Origin: Thalassovita sp.
Lineage (GTDB): Bacteria; Pseudomonadota; Alphaproteobacteria; Rhodobacterales; Rhodobacteraceae
Reading direction: 5' to 3'
Assembly (NCBI GenBank): GCA_017792425.1
Contig: CP051233.1
Location: forward strand, 709,457 to 773,456
DNA: 64,000 nucleotides
Under the pieces are notes generated by a model that saw only the letters and a list, made by a program, of their open reading frames with translations, made no database searches and was not told the origin of the DNA. Positions 26,011 to 34,831 of this stretch are shown one piece after another. The stretch's first letter is position 1; each line of letters opens with the position of its first letter. The position numbers and the translations under genes are program-made.

Positions 26011-27924
26011 ATGCGCTTCCTGTCCAAACTGATCGGGTTCGTGATCGTGCTGGTTCTGGTGGCGGCGGTCGGCTTGCTGTTGCTGCCCGGCGATCGGATC
26101 GCGCAGGTCGCCGCTGACCAGCTCAAGGCCCAGACCGGACGAGAGGTGGTGCTGAAAGGCGAAACCAAGGTCAGCTATTACCCGGTCCTGGGCGTGTCCA
26201 CCGGGCCGCTGATCATCGCCAATGCCGACTGGTCCAAATCCGGCCCGATGATGACCGCTGACAGCCTGAAGGTGGGGGTGGATCTCTTGTCGCTTCTGTC
26301 CGGCGAGGTGAAGATCACCGGGCTGGAGGCCGTGGCCCCGAACATCCTGCTGGAACGCGCCCGCGACGGGCGCGTGAACTGGGAACTGGGGGTGGCGGGA
26401 GTCGCCCCGTCCGGGCAGCCCGCGGGATCGTCCAACGTTCTGGCGCTGTCACTGGATCGGGCGCTGATATCCGGTGGTGCGCTGCGCTATGTCGATCACG
26501 GCGCGGATACAGACCTGTCGGTGCGCGACGTCAACCTTGATCTGCAATGGCCGGTCTATCGTGGGCGGGCCGATTTCACCGGCTCGGTCACCTATGGCGC
26601 GACGCCGCTGAACCTGACTGGCCAGATCGCCAACCTCGCCGGGCTGATCGAGGGCGAGATCACCGCCGTCACCGCCCGCGCCTCGGCCAAGGGCGGCAAT
26701 CTGGCCTTTGATGGTCGTGTCGGCACCCAGCCGCAGGCGCAGGGTCGCCTGACGGCAGACCTGCCTGACACCGCCGGCTACCTGTCCGCGCTTGGCGTGT
26801 CCGGCGTCAACCTGCCCCAAGGGTTGGGGCGGGCCGCGAAACTGTCCGCAGACGTGACCTATACCACCGCCGGGATGCTGTCCCTGCGCGGGCTGTCCGC
26901 GGCGCTGGACCAGAACAGCCTGACCGGAGAGGTGGATCTGAACCTTGCCAAAGCCAAACCGCTGCTGACCGCGCGGCTGAATGCGGGCCATGTCGACCTG
27001 ACCGGCCTGACCGGCGGGTCAGGCGGCGGCGGTAGCGGCGCAGGCTGGTCCAGGGACCGCATCGACGCCTCGGCGCTGGCGCTGCTGGACGGGCAAATCC
27101 AGCTTTCGGCCAGCGGCATGAACGTTGCGGGCCTGACCTTCGGCGCCGCCAAGACCCTGACCACGATCGACAATTCCCGCGCCGTGGTGAACCTGACCAG
27201 CCTGTCGGGCTATGATGGCACCATCAGCGGGCAGGTGGTGGCCAACAACCGGTCGGGCCTTTCAGTGGGCGGGGCCGTCGCCGTCACCGGCGTGGAGATG
27301 CAGAAACTGCTGAAAGATCTGGCGGGCATTACCCGTTTCACCGGCAAGGCGCAGGCGAACCTGGACTTCCTCGGCTCGGGCCGGTCGGTGCACGCCATCA
27401 TGAACTCACTGTCTGGCAAGGGCGGGATCAGCATGGGGCAGGGCACGATCCAGGGCTTCGATCTGGACAAGCTCATGCGCTCGGGCATCACCACCGGCGG
27501 CACCACGATCTTCGACAGCCTGTCGGCCAGCTTTTCCATGGACAAGGGCAACCTTTACAACAAGGATCTGGTGATGAAACTGCCTGCGCTTTCGGCCACC
27601 GGCGAGGGCCGCGTCGGCCTGGGCGCGCAGGACATCGACTATGTGTTCACGCCCAAGGTGGATTCGATCAATGACGGCAAGGGGCTGGCGATCCCGGTGA
27701 AAATCCGTGGCCCCTGGGCCGACCCGCGCATCTGGCCCGACATGGAAAAGGCGATTGACCTCAACTTCAAGGAAGAAAAGGACAAGGCCAAGGACAAGAT
27801 CGAGGAGAAGGTAAAGGAAAAACTGGGCGTCGACAGCACCAACCCCGACGAAAGCGTCGAGGACGCCGTCAAGCGCAAGGTCGAGGATGAGGTGAAGAAA
27901 AAGCTGCTGGACATGCTGAAGTAA
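26011..27924 (+). CDS. AsmA family protein
   Basis: A 637-residue envelope protein. One N-terminal membrane helix (about 5-25, LIGFVIVLVLVAAVGLLLL) anchors it, and the rest is periplasmic. The AsmA N-terminal domain (QTGREVVLKGE, then WSKSGPMMTAD) and the C-terminal AsmA_2-type repeats (FTGKAQANLDFLGSGRS, LSGKGGISMGQGTI) fit a bridge-like lipid-transfer family linked to outer-membrane biogenesis. The last 60 residues are highly charged (Lys/Glu). A strong AAGGAGG lies before ATG 26011. Its stop directly abuts the stop of the convergent gene. Confidence 0.9.
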   Translation: MRFLSKLIGFVIVLVLVAAVGLLLLPGDRIAQVAADQLKAQTGREVVLKGETKVSYYPVLGVSTGPLIIANADWSKSGPMMTADSLKVGVDLLSLLSGEVKITGLEAVAPNILLERARDGRVNWELGVAGVAPSGQPAGSSNVLALSLDRALISGGALRYVDHGADTDLSVRDVNLDLQWPVYRGRADFTGSVTYGATPLNLTGQIANLAGLIEGEITAVTARASAKGGNLAFDGRVGTQPQAQGRLTADLPDTAGYLSALGVSGVNLPQGLGRAAKLSADVTYTTAGMLSLRGLSAALDQNSLTGEVDLNLAKAKPLLTARLNAGHVDLTGLTGGSGGGGSGAGWSRDRIDASALALLDGQIQLSASGMNVAGLTFGAAKTLTTIDNSRAVVNLTSLSGYDGTISGQVVANNRSGLSVGGAVAVTGVEMQKLLKDLAGITRFTGKAQANLDFLGSGRSVHAIMNSLSGKGGISMGQGTIQGFDLDKLMRSGITTGGTTIFDSLSASFSMDKGNLYNKDLVMKLPALSATGEGRVGLGAQDIDYVFTPKVDSINDGKGLAIPVKIRGPWADPRIWPDMEKAIDLNFKEEKDKAKDKIEEKVKEKLGVDSTNPDESVEDAVKRKVEDEVKKKLLDMLK

Positions 27925-28380
27925 TCAGCGCAGCCCGGTTTCCTTCAACATTCCACGCCGCTTGGCCTCGTAATAGTACCCGCGCGCGTACCAGCCAACA
28001 GCGGTCGCCTCGTCACCGTCAGACACCAGCCACGCCCCGCGCAGGTACTTGACCGCGTATTTCAGGTTGGTCTCGGCATCCAGCAGCCCCTTGTCCGGGC
28101 CGGTGTAGCCCATGCCGCGTGCGGTCCGGGGATGGATTTGCATCAGCCCGTAATAGGGGCCATTGCGCGCGCCGGGGCGGTACATGCTTTCGCGCTGCAC
28201 GACCCGATGCACCAGGCTGCGCGGCACGTCATAATGATCGGCATACGTATTGATCAGCCGCCGCAGCTCCGGCGTTTCGTTGGGATACAGGTCGCGCGGC
28301 GCATCGCGCCGGTCGCGCCCGCCGCCGCACCCGGCCAATCCCAGCGCCAGCACCGACAGAACCACAACACGCCGTTTCAT
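27925..28380 (-). CDS. Lytic transglycosylase lipoprotein (SLT domain)
   Basis: A 151-residue lipoprotein with the lipobox GLAGC (Cys18) after a short basic signal. The SLT domain has catalytic Glu64 in VQRESMY, then YGLMQIHPRTA and NLKYAVKYL. It would cleave peptidoglycan glycan strands at the outer membrane, forming 1,6-anhydromuramic ends. It is short for the family, holding only the minimal SLT core. ATG 28380 gives the signal sequence; the longer frame does not. Its stop abuts that of asmA. Confidence 0.92.
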   Translation of the reverse strand: MKRRVVVLSVLALGLAGCGGGRDRRDAPRDLYPNETPELRRLINTYADHYDVPRSLVHRVVQRESMYRPGARNGPYYGLMQIHPRTARGMGYTGPDKGLLDAETNLKYAVKYLRGAWLVSDGDEATAVGWYARGYYYEAKRRGMLKETGLR

Positions 28381-28391
28381 GGGACACCTCT

Positions 28392-28468
28392 CGCTTTTTC
28401 TTGGCGTAAATACCCCGGGGGAGTCGTTGAAAATCCGGCGGATTTTCAACGGCGGGGGCAGCGCCCCC
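28392..28468 (-). repeat. Gene-end element behind argF
   Basis: Read on the minus strand after argF: GC hairpin (GGGGGC/GCCCCC at 28454-28468), an 11-bp perfect hairpin (GTTGAAAATCC/GGATTTTCAAC, 28426-28450), then GGGGTATTTACGCC and AAGAAAAAGCG. It matches the hairpin-then-GAGTATTT...GCAAGA order of the copies at 1.4 and 60.2 kb, in a diverged form. It probably acts in ending the argD-argF message (inference). Confidence 0.5.
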
Positions 28469-28486
28469 TTTCCCTTTACACCAGGA

Positions 28487-29413
28487 TCAGCGGCGCAGGC
28501 ACCAGCGCATCACCGCCTTCTGCGCGTGCAGGCGGTTTTCCGCCTCGTCAAAGATCACCGAATGCGGCCCGTCCATCACGGTGCTGGTCGCCTCGTCGTC
28601 GCGGTGGGCGGGCAGGCAGTGCATGAACAGGGCGTCAGGCTTGGCATGGGCCATCAGCGCCTCGTTCACCTGGTAGGGGCGCAGTTGGTTGTGGCGGCGT
28701 TCGCGGGCAGATTGCGGATCGTGCATGCTGACCCAGGTATCGGTGACGACCAGGTCGGCGCCGGTCACGGCCTCGACCGGGTCGCGCACGATGTCCACGT
28801 TCACGCCCTTGGCGCGGGCTTCCTCGACGAACACCATCTCGGGGTCCAGCGGCGGCGGGCCGGTGAACACCAGGTCGAACCCGAACTGCCCGGCGGCATG
28901 GGCAAAGCTGGCGAACACGTTGTTGCCATCGCCGCACCAGACCACCTTCTTGCCCTTGATCGGGCCGCGGTGTTCCTCGAACGTCAGGATGTCGGCCATG
29001 ATCTGACAGGGGTGGGTACGGTTGGTCAGGCCGTTGATGACCGGCACGCTGGCGTATTCGGCCATTTCCTGCAGGGTCTGTTCCTCGAACGTGCGGATCA
29101 TGATCAGGTCCACGTAGCGCGACAGGACGCGGGCGGTGTCGGCGATGGTTTCGCCGTGGCCCAGCTGCATGTCCGCGCCCGACAGGACCATGGTCTGCCC
29201 GCCCATCTGGCGCACGCCCACGTCGAAACTGACACGGGTCCGGGTGGACGGTTTTTCAAAAATCAGCGCGACCATGTGGTCCTTCAGCGGCAGATCGTCG
29301 TCCGGGGCGCCTTTCGGGCGGCCGTTGCGGGCGTTTTTCATCGCCTTGGCGTTTTCGATCATGGCCCGCAGGTCGGCGGGGTCGGTGGCGTTGATGTCCA
29401 GGAAATGGTGCAT
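28487..29413 (-). CDS. argF: Ornithine carbamoyltransferase
   Basis: A 308-residue enzyme joining carbamoyl phosphate and ornithine to citrulline in arginine synthesis. Carbamoyl-phosphate site KPSTRTRVSFD, the HPCQ loop and the ornithine-binding HCLPAHR motif are present. ATG 29413 begins MHHFLDI as in close relatives; the 16 codons before it are part of the intergenic repeat. It lies 76 bases after argD, so the two form an operon. It shares carbamoyl phosphate with the pyrimidine pathway through carB. Confidence 0.97.
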   Translation of the reverse strand: MHHFLDINATDPADLRAMIENAKAMKNARNGRPKGAPDDDLPLKDHMVALIFEKPSTRTRVSFDVGVRQMGGQTMVLSGADMQLGHGETIADTARVLSRYVDLIMIRTFEEQTLQEMAEYASVPVINGLTNRTHPCQIMADILTFEEHRGPIKGKKVVWCGDGNNVFASFAHAAGQFGFDLVFTGPPPLDPEMVFVEEARAKGVNVDIVRDPVEAVTGADLVVTDTWVSMHDPQSARERRHNQLRPYQVNEALMAHAKPDALFMHCLPAHRDDEATSTVMDGPHSVIFDEAENRLHAQKAVMRWCLRR

Positions 29414-29441
29414 GAGTCTGGTCTTTTCTTCGGGTCCGGGA

Positions 29442-29487
29442 GTGGGGGCCAGCCCCCACACCCCCGGAGTATTTCGGGCAAGATGAA
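29442..29487 (+). repeat. Gene-end-type element between argD and argF
   Basis: A 7-bp hairpin (GTGGGGG/CCCCCAC, 29442-29459) is followed by GGAGTATTTCG and GGCAAGATGAA (29466-29487). This is the same element as at 1426 and 60221 but oriented against argD/argF. It ends three bases from the argD stop. Its place inside an operon argues against it being a simple full terminator. Confidence 0.55.
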
Positions 29488-29489
29488 TA

Positions 29490-30662
29490 TCAGGTTTCCA
29501 GAGAGACCGCGGCGGCGTCCAGCCGTTTGACGGCTTCGTCGATGTCGTCCCCTGTGATGTTCAGCGGCGGCAGCAGGCGGATGACGTTGTCGCCGGCGGG
29601 CACGGTGATCACCTGCTGAGCATAGCCGGCGTTGACCACGTCGGTGTTGGCAGGCTTGCATTTCAGCCCCAGCATCAGGCCGGACCCGCGCACGCTTTCG
29701 AACACCTCGGGGTGGGCGGCGACGAGGCCTTCGAGCTTCTGGCGCAGCTGGCCCGCGCGGGCGCGCACGCCGTCCAGGAAGTCGGGGTCGGCGACGATAT
29801 CCATCACCGCGCTGCCCACGGCGCAGGCCAGCGGGTTGCCGCCATAGGTGGACCCGTGGGTGCCCGCTGTCATGCCGCTGGCGGCCTCTTCGGTGGCCAG
29901 CACCGCGCCCAGCGGGAAGCCGCCGCCGATGCCCTTGGCCACCATCATGATGTCCGGGGTCACCCCGGCCCATTCATGGGCGAACAGCTTGCCGGTGCGG
30001 CCCATGCCGCACTGGACCTCGTCCAGGATCAGCAGCAGGCCCTGTTCGTCGCAGAGCGCGCGCAGCATCTTCAGGTCGGCGTCGGGCAGGGGGCGGATGC
30101 CGCCTTCGCCCTGCACCGGTTCGATCAGGATGGCGCCGGTGGTGTCGGTGATCGCCGCCTTCAGCGCGTCCCAGTCGCCCCATTTCAGGTGGACGAAGCC
30201 GGGCAGCAGCGGCGCGAAGCCCTTGACCATCTTTTCCGACCCGGCCGCGGCGATCCCGGCCGAGGACCGGCCGTGGAACGACCCGTCGAAGGTGATGATG
30301 TCGGTTTTCTGCGGCTGGCCCTTCTCGTACCAGTACTTGCGCGCCATTTTCACCGCCAGTTCGCAGCTTTCGGTGCCGGAGTTGGTAAAGAACACCGTGT
30401 CGGCGAAGGTGTGTTCCACCAGCTGGTCGGCCAGTTTCTGCTGCTGCGGAATCTGGTACAGGTTCGACACGTGCCAGACCTTCTGCGCCTGTTCGGTCAG
30501 CGCCTGCACCAGCGCGGGATGGGCATGGCCAAGCGCGTTCACCGCGATGCCCGCCCCCAGGTCCAGGAAACGTCGGCCGTCCGCCTCGGTCAGCCAGGAG
30601 CCTTCGCCCTTCACGAATTGAAGCGGTGCGCGGTTGTAGGTCGGCAGGACAGACGGGATCAT
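29490..30662 (-). CDS. argD: Acetylornithine aminotransferase
   Basis: A 390-residue class III PLP aminotransferase that makes N-acetylornithine in arginine synthesis, and may also act on succinyldiaminopimelate. It shows TNSGTESCELAVKMARKY, SFHGRSSAG, LDEVQCGMGRTG and the PLP lysine in VAKGIGGGFPLGA. The start ATG 30662 follows AAGGAA at good spacing. It is the first gene of argD-argF. I see no attenuator or operator upstream. Confidence 0.96.
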   Translation of the reverse strand: MIPSVLPTYNRAPLQFVKGEGSWLTEADGRRFLDLGAGIAVNALGHAHPALVQALTEQAQKVWHVSNLYQIPQQQKLADQLVEHTFADTVFFTNSGTESCELAVKMARKYWYEKGQPQKTDIITFDGSFHGRSSAGIAAAGSEKMVKGFAPLLPGFVHLKWGDWDALKAAITDTTGAILIEPVQGEGGIRPLPDADLKMLRALCDEQGLLLILDEVQCGMGRTGKLFAHEWAGVTPDIMMVAKGIGGGFPLGAVLATEEAASGMTAGTHGSTYGGNPLACAVGSAVMDIVADPDFLDGVRARAGQLRQKLEGLVAAHPEVFESVRGSGLMLGLKCKPANTDVVNAGYAQQVITVPAGDNVIRLLPPLNITGDDIDEAVKRLDAAAVSLET

Positions 30663-30927
30663 GCTGGATTCCTTGTTCCAAGAAGAAGCCCTGAGGTTGC
30701 ATTCACAGGGCCGGGTGTCAACGATTTTGGGGGTTTGGCCGCGAATGGCGGCGGATCAAGGGCGGCGGGACGTCAGGCGCGAATGCGTCGGCGTCGAATC
30801 TGGGCGATATGGGCTGCGGTTTTGATCATGACGGCTGGGTACAGGATTTCGCCGCCCGGACCAAGCCCCGAGATGCCCGGCCCTGGCGACTGTGGCGCGC
30901 AGGCCGCAGTCCTGCAGCCTTGCCGGG

Positions 30928-31737
30928 CTACGCCTTCAGCCGGAACCCCGTTCGGAACATCGCCCAGGCCGCCGCGCTGATGACCAGCGTGGCGCCGCCG
31001 GTGACGGCAAGCCCCAGCCACGGAGAGCTGTCCGAAACCCCCAGCACGCCGAACCGCACCCCGTCGATCAGGTAGAAGATCGGATTGAAATGGGTCAGCT
31101 CGCGGAGACCGTCCGGCAGCGCCTGGACCGAGTAGAACGTGCCCGACAGGAACGCCAGCGGCGTCACGATGAAGTTGGTGATCGCGGCCATCTGGTCGAA
31201 CTTGTTGGCAAAGATTCCGGCCACCACGCCGACCGCCCCCAACAGCGCCGCCCCCAGCGCCACGAACACCAGCGCCCACAGCGGATGCGCCACGCCAATC
31301 CCAAGGAATGCCCACAGCCCTGCCGCAATGGCCAGTGCCACCGCCAACCCGCGCGCGACCCCGCCCGCCAGGTAGCCCAGCACCAGCTCCAGTGGCGACA
31401 GCGGCGGCATCAGCGTGTCCACGATATTGCCCTGCACCTTGGAAATCACGATGGACGACGACGTGTTCGCAAAGGCGTTCTGGATCACCGTCATCATCAG
31501 GATGCCGGGCGCGATGAAATGGGTGAAGGGCACGCCCATCACGTCGCCGCGCTGGTCTCCGATGGCGATGGAAAAGATCATCAGGAACAGGGCCGCCGTC
31601 GCCAGCGGCGCCAGCAGGGTCTGGCTCCAGACCACGACAAAGCGCAGTATTTCGCGCCGCATCAACGTGTACAGGCCCAGCCAGTTCACCCGTCCGAACC
31701 GCCGCGTCCCCATCTGCAGGCCCTGTTCCATCCTCAT
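30928..31737 (-). CDS. ABC-2 type transporter permease
   Basis: A 269-residue inner-membrane permease with six predicted helices (about 33-58, 70-95, 115-145, 150-170, 178-198 and 238-258). The ABC-2 family signature NPIFYLIDGVRFGVLG is near the C-terminus. Such proteins export drugs, polysaccharide or lipids with a separate ATPase, but none is adjacent here. A homologue of the NodJ/YadH type is likely. ATG 31737 is taken; ATG 31731 is as good. Confidence 0.88.
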   Translation of the reverse strand: MRMEQGLQMGTRRFGRVNWLGLYTLMRREILRFVVVWSQTLLAPLATAALFLMIFSIAIGDQRGDVMGVPFTHFIAPGILMMTVIQNAFANTSSSIVISKVQGNIVDTLMPPLSPLELVLGYLAGGVARGLAVALAIAAGLWAFLGIGVAHPLWALVFVALGAALLGAVGVVAGIFANKFDQMAAITNFIVTPLAFLSGTFYSVQALPDGLRELTHFNPIFYLIDGVRFGVLGVSDSSPWLGLAVTGGATLVISAAAWAMFRTGFRLKA

Positions 31738-31754
31738 TCCCCTGTTCTGTCCCG

Positions 31755-31793
31755 GATTCCATGCCTTGTAACTCAGGCGCGGATCACTAAAAT
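31755..31793 (+). promoter_or_regulatory. gcrA promoter with a GANTC site
   Basis: TTGTAA, a 16-bp spacer and TAAAAT (31766-31793) form a good sigma70 promoter with start near 31800. A GATTC at 31755-31759 is a CcrM-type GANTC methylation site just upstream of the -35. GcrA acts at GANTC-methylated promoters in Caulobacter, so self-control is conceivable. Confidence 0.6.
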
Positions 31794-31818
31794 AGGAACC
31801 GAGCTAGAAAGTACAGGG

Positions 31819-31846
31819 GCGGCCCGCGCAAGCGGGGCCGCTTTTT
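31819..31846 (+). terminator. Terminator-like hairpin in the gcrA leader
   Basis: GCGGCCC pairs with GGGCCGC over a 9-base loop and is followed by TTTTT, ending 17 bases before the gcrA start codon and inside the predicted leader. It has the form of an intrinsic terminator. Its position means gcrA expression requires read-through, an upstream-independent promoter closer in, or attenuation. Confidence 0.65.
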
Positions 31847-31863
31847 ATGGTGAAGGAAACCGC

Positions 31864-32469
31864 ATGTCCTGGACCGATGAACGCGTCGAACTGTTGAAAA
31901 AGATGTGGGGAGAGGGCCAATCGGCCAGCCAGATCGCCAAGGAACTTGGCGGTGTCACCCGCAACGCGGTCATCGGCAAGGTGCACCGTCTTGGCCTGTC
32001 CAACCGCTCGGGTGCCGCGCCGGCCCCCGCGGCCCCGGCCAAGCCTGACCCCAAACCGGCGGCCAAGGCCGAACCCAAGGTGGCGGACCCCAAACCGGCC
32101 AAGCCCGCCAAGCCCGCCAAGCCCGCGCCCAAGGCGGCCGAACCCGCAGAGGAACCGGCCGAGCGTCCCTCGAACGTGACCCCGCTGCGCAAGCAGATCA
32201 TCCCTGCGGGTCAGCCGCTGCCGCCGCAGCCATCGGCCAACGAAATCTCGCCCGAGGCGCTGGCCAAGGTCAACGAGATCGAAAAGAAGGCCAAGAAACT
32301 GACCCTTCTGGAACTGACCGAACGCACCTGCAAATGGCCCGTGGGCGATCCCGCGACCGAGGATTTCTGGTTCTGCGGCCTGCCCGTGCAACAGGGCAAG
32401 CCCTATTGCGAAGCCCATGTCGGCGTGGCGTTCCAACCCATGTCCAACCGCCGCGACCGCCGCCGTTAA
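31864..32469 (+). CDS. gcrA: GcrA cell-cycle regulator
   Basis: A 201-residue alphaproteobacterial transcription cofactor. The N-terminal HTH domain SWTDERVELLKKMW, then GQSASQIAKELGGVTRNAV and IGKVHRLGLSNR, is the GcrA hallmark. A low-complexity Ala/Pro/Lys linker (about 50-105) leads to a C-terminal sigma-70-interacting domain with TERTCKWPVGDP and FCGLPVQQGKPYC. In Caulobacter GcrA binds sigma70-RNA polymerase and activates GANTC-methylated promoters. ATG 31864 follows GAAGGAAA. The linker is longer and more repetitive (KPAKPAKPAKPA) than in Caulobacter. Confidence 0.96.
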   Translation: MSWTDERVELLKKMWGEGQSASQIAKELGGVTRNAVIGKVHRLGLSNRSGAAPAPAAPAKPDPKPAAKAEPKVADPKPAKPAKPAKPAPKAAEPAEEPAERPSNVTPLRKQIIPAGQPLPPQPSANEISPEALAKVNEIEKKAKKLTLLELTERTCKWPVGDPATEDFWFCGLPVQQGKPYCEAHVGVAFQPMSNRRDRRR

Positions 32470-32492
32470 GCCCGGCAAGACCCGATCAGAAC

Positions 32493-32519
32493 CCCCCGCA
32501 GGCGACTGCGGGGGTTTTT
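32493..32519 (+). terminator. Intrinsic terminator of gcrA
   Basis: Stem CCCCCGCAG / CTGCGGGGG with loop GCGA, then TTTTTCTTT. Textbook form. Confidence 0.95.
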
Positions 32520-32652
32520 CTTTGCGCGGTGCCCGTCCTGTGAAGGGGATGCAATCCTGCGCGAACCGGCGATAGGCCGTGGTGAATCCCGGGGATTTGT
32601 CGAACAGGCCTGGCCAAAGAATGCGCAGCGCGACGCCCGAAACCCGTCGTCC

Positions 32653-32687
32653 AAAAGAAAAAGGGGTGGTCGCTGGGCCACCCCTTT
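32653..32687 (-). terminator. Intrinsic terminator of the pit transporter gene
   Basis: On the minus strand AAAGGGGTGG pairs with CCACCCCTTT, then TTCTTTTGG follows, 22-56 bases past the stop. Confidence 0.88.
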
Positions 32688-32708
32688 GCACGTTGTATGC
32701 GCCCCGGC

Positions 32709-34190
32709 TCAGCCCATTCCCGTGTTGATCAGCAGGAAGATCAGCCCCGACATCAGCGCGGCGGCCGGGACGGTGATGACCCAGGCGGCGACGATGGTCA
32801 TGAAATGCGACCGGCGCACCAGTTTGCGACGGCGGCGTTCCTCTTGGGACAGCGGTTTCTTTTTGCCGTTCTTCGACAGGTTGTCGCGCAGGCGGCGTTC
32901 TGCGTGCCATTCGCGGAAGAACCCGACGCCGAACACCCCGCCCACCGCGATATGGGTTGACGAAACCGGCAGGCCCAGCCAGCTGGCCACGATCACGGTG
33001 ATCGCCGCCGACAGCGCCACGCAATAGGCGCGCATCGGGTTCAGCTTGGTGATCTGGCTGCCGACCATGCGGATCAGTTTCGGCCCGAACAGGAACAGGC
33101 CAAAGGAAATCCCGAACGCCCCGATCACCATCACCCAGCTGGGGATGTGGACCTTGGCCTCGATCGCGCCGAACTCGGTGACATGCACGATGGCTGCCAG
33201 CGGACCAACCGCGTTGGCCACGTCGTTGGCGCCATGCGCAAACGACAACAGCGCCGCCGAAAGAACCAGCGGCAGACCGAACAGCACTTTCAGTGACTTG
33301 TTGCGGTTTTCCAGCCCTTCGGATTTGCGGATCACGATCGGCTTGGAGATGAAATAGGTCACGCTGCCGACCACCAGGCCGATCAGCAGCGACATCTGCA
33401 GGTCGATCTTGATGATCTTCTTGAAGCCCTTCATCGCCAGGTAGGTGGCAAAGACGCCCGACATGATGGCAACCAGTACCGGCACCCAGCGGCGGGCTGC
33501 GGCGATCTTGTCCTCGGTGTAGATGATCTTGACCTTGATGAAGGCCAGGAACAGCGCCGCGATGGCCCCGCCCAGCACCGGGGAAATCACCCAGCTGGCG
33601 GCAATCGCACCCATCGTGGGCCATTGCACCGCGCTCAGCCCCGCGGCGGCGATGCCTGCGCCCATCACGCCGCCCACGACGGAATGGGTGGTGGATACCG
33701 GCGCGCCCACCCAGGTGGCCAGGTTGACCCACAGCGCCGAACTGATCAGCGCCGCCATCATCGCCCAGATGAACGTGCTGGTCTGCGCGATCCCGGCGGG
33801 GTCGATGATGCCCTTGGAAATCGTCGAAACCACGTCCCCGCCCGCCAGCAACGCACCCGCGCTTTCGCAGATTGCGGCGATGACGATGGCCCCGCCCATG
33901 GTCAGCGCGTTGGCGCCGACCGCCGGACCCATGTTGTTGGCCACGTCATTCGCGCCGATGTTCAGCGCCATGTAGGCCCCGAATCCGGCGGCGGCGATCA
34001 CGATCAGGTTGCCCTGTGCGCCACCGAACAGAATGGCGGCGGCCAGCCCGGCCACGATGATGAAGATCAGCGCGATGCTGGGCGCGACCAGCGGTTTCGA
34101 GACATAATGGGTGGCGTACTCGATCTGGGAAATACGGCCCAGATCCTTGTCCAGTGTTTTCCACTGTTTGTTTTCGGGTGACGCAGACAT
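32709..34190 (-). CDS. pit: Inorganic phosphate transporter (Pit family)
   Basis: A 493-residue inner-membrane transporter. Both copies of the PiT signature are seen: NIGANDVANNMGPAVG in the first half and AHGANDVANAVGPLA in the second, along with the APVSTTHSVVGG and LPVSSTHIAVGG repeats. It has about ten membrane helices. The family moves phosphate with protons or sodium at low affinity. A charged loop near residues 435-465 (KNGKKKPLSQEERRRRK) is cytoplasmic. A GGGGAAA site precedes ATG 34190. Confidence 0.94.
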   Translation of the reverse strand: MSASPENKQWKTLDKDLGRISQIEYATHYVSKPLVAPSIALIFIIVAGLAAAILFGGAQGNLIVIAAAGFGAYMALNIGANDVANNMGPAVGANALTMGGAIVIAAICESAGALLAGGDVVSTISKGIIDPAGIAQTSTFIWAMMAALISSALWVNLATWVGAPVSTTHSVVGGVMGAGIAAAGLSAVQWPTMGAIAASWVISPVLGGAIAALFLAFIKVKIIYTEDKIAAARRWVPVLVAIMSGVFATYLAMKGFKKIIKIDLQMSLLIGLVVGSVTYFISKPIVIRKSEGLENRNKSLKVLFGLPLVLSAALLSFAHGANDVANAVGPLAAIVHVTEFGAIEAKVHIPSWVMVIGAFGISFGLFLFGPKLIRMVGSQITKLNPMRAYCVALSAAITVIVASWLGLPVSSTHIAVGGVFGVGFFREWHAERRLRDNLSKNGKKKPLSQEERRRRKLVRRSHFMTIVAAWVITVPAAALMSGLIFLLINTGMG

Positions 34191-34264
34191 GACATTTCCC
34201 CTTGGTCTTTCGGCTTGGGCCTAGACAGGGTGCTGCGCGGAATCAAGGGATTCGTCACAAAACT

Positions 34265-34735
34265 TTAATGTTTGTCCTTCAACTGGTGCAGAAGGGCCTG
34301 AAGCCCCGGTTCGTCCACCAATTCCGCCGCGCGGTCCGGGCGCAGCCATTTCCGTTTGCGTTCGGACATTTCCGGGTAGGCGCGGGACAGCTTGTCAACA
34401 CGCATCAGGAACACCTGCACCTCGACCGGGACGGGCACGCCGCCCTCCATCACCTTGCCGTACATGTAGGTTCCGAAGGGTTCTTTCCGCGGCGCGGCTT
34501 TCTTGACGCCCGCCTCTTCCCAGGCTTCGATCAAGGCTGATTCAAGGTTGCTCTTGCCGACCATCGGCCAGCCTTTGGGGATGATCCACCGCCCCGTCCC
34601 CCTGGAGGTCACCAACAGCACCTTGCGGTTCTTGCCCTCGCCGCGCATGCACAGGGCCGCGACCTGGGACAGGCGCGGGCGCACAAGCATCGGCTGGACC
34701 ATGTCGGCCCAGGCTTTTTTAAGGCCCTCTTTCAT
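34265..34735 (-). CDS. NUDIX hydrolase
   Basis: A 156-residue NUDIX-fold protein. The box is recognisable as GWPMVGKSNLESAL followed by IEAWEEAGV. The catalytic EE of EAWEEAG is kept, but the canonical REU arginine reads Ile and the spacing glutamate reads Lys. The PKGWPM lead-in is typical of the alphaproteobacterial group related to diphosphoinositol/dinucleoside polyphosphate hydrolases. The substrate is unknown. ATG 34735 follows CAGGA. Confidence 0.9.
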   Translation of the reverse strand: MKEGLKKAWADMVQPMLVRPRLSQVAALCMRGEGKNRKVLLVTSRGTGRWIIPKGWPMVGKSNLESALIEAWEEAGVKKAAPRKEPFGTYMYGKVMEGGVPVPVEVQVFLMRVDKLSRAYPEMSERKRKWLRPDRAAELVDEPGLQALLHQLKDKH

Positions 34736-34772
34736 AGGTGTCCTGCTCGGTCACTCGTTGGCGTGAACAGAG

Positions 34773-34801
34773 TGTATATACAAAATGCGGCGGAATTGCA
34801 A
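34773..34801 (-). promoter_or_regulatory. Promoter of the NUDIX gene
   Basis: On the minus strand TTGCAA, 17 bp, TATACA lies 38 bases before the NUDIX start. The -10 sits in the AT-rich palindrome TGTATATACA. Confidence 0.55.
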
Positions 34802-34831
34802 AGGCGGCTTTGCCGTCGGGTCAGTTCCGCG

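Noticed and set aside
30773..30829. 18-residue Arg-rich minus-strand frame (MIKTAAHIAQIRRRRIRA)
   Set aside because: No ribosome site and no support beyond length; left as intergenic sequence.
34772..34781. TGTATATACA palindrome as an operator
   Set aside because: It is explained by the -10 region of the NUDIX promoter; no second site is seen.
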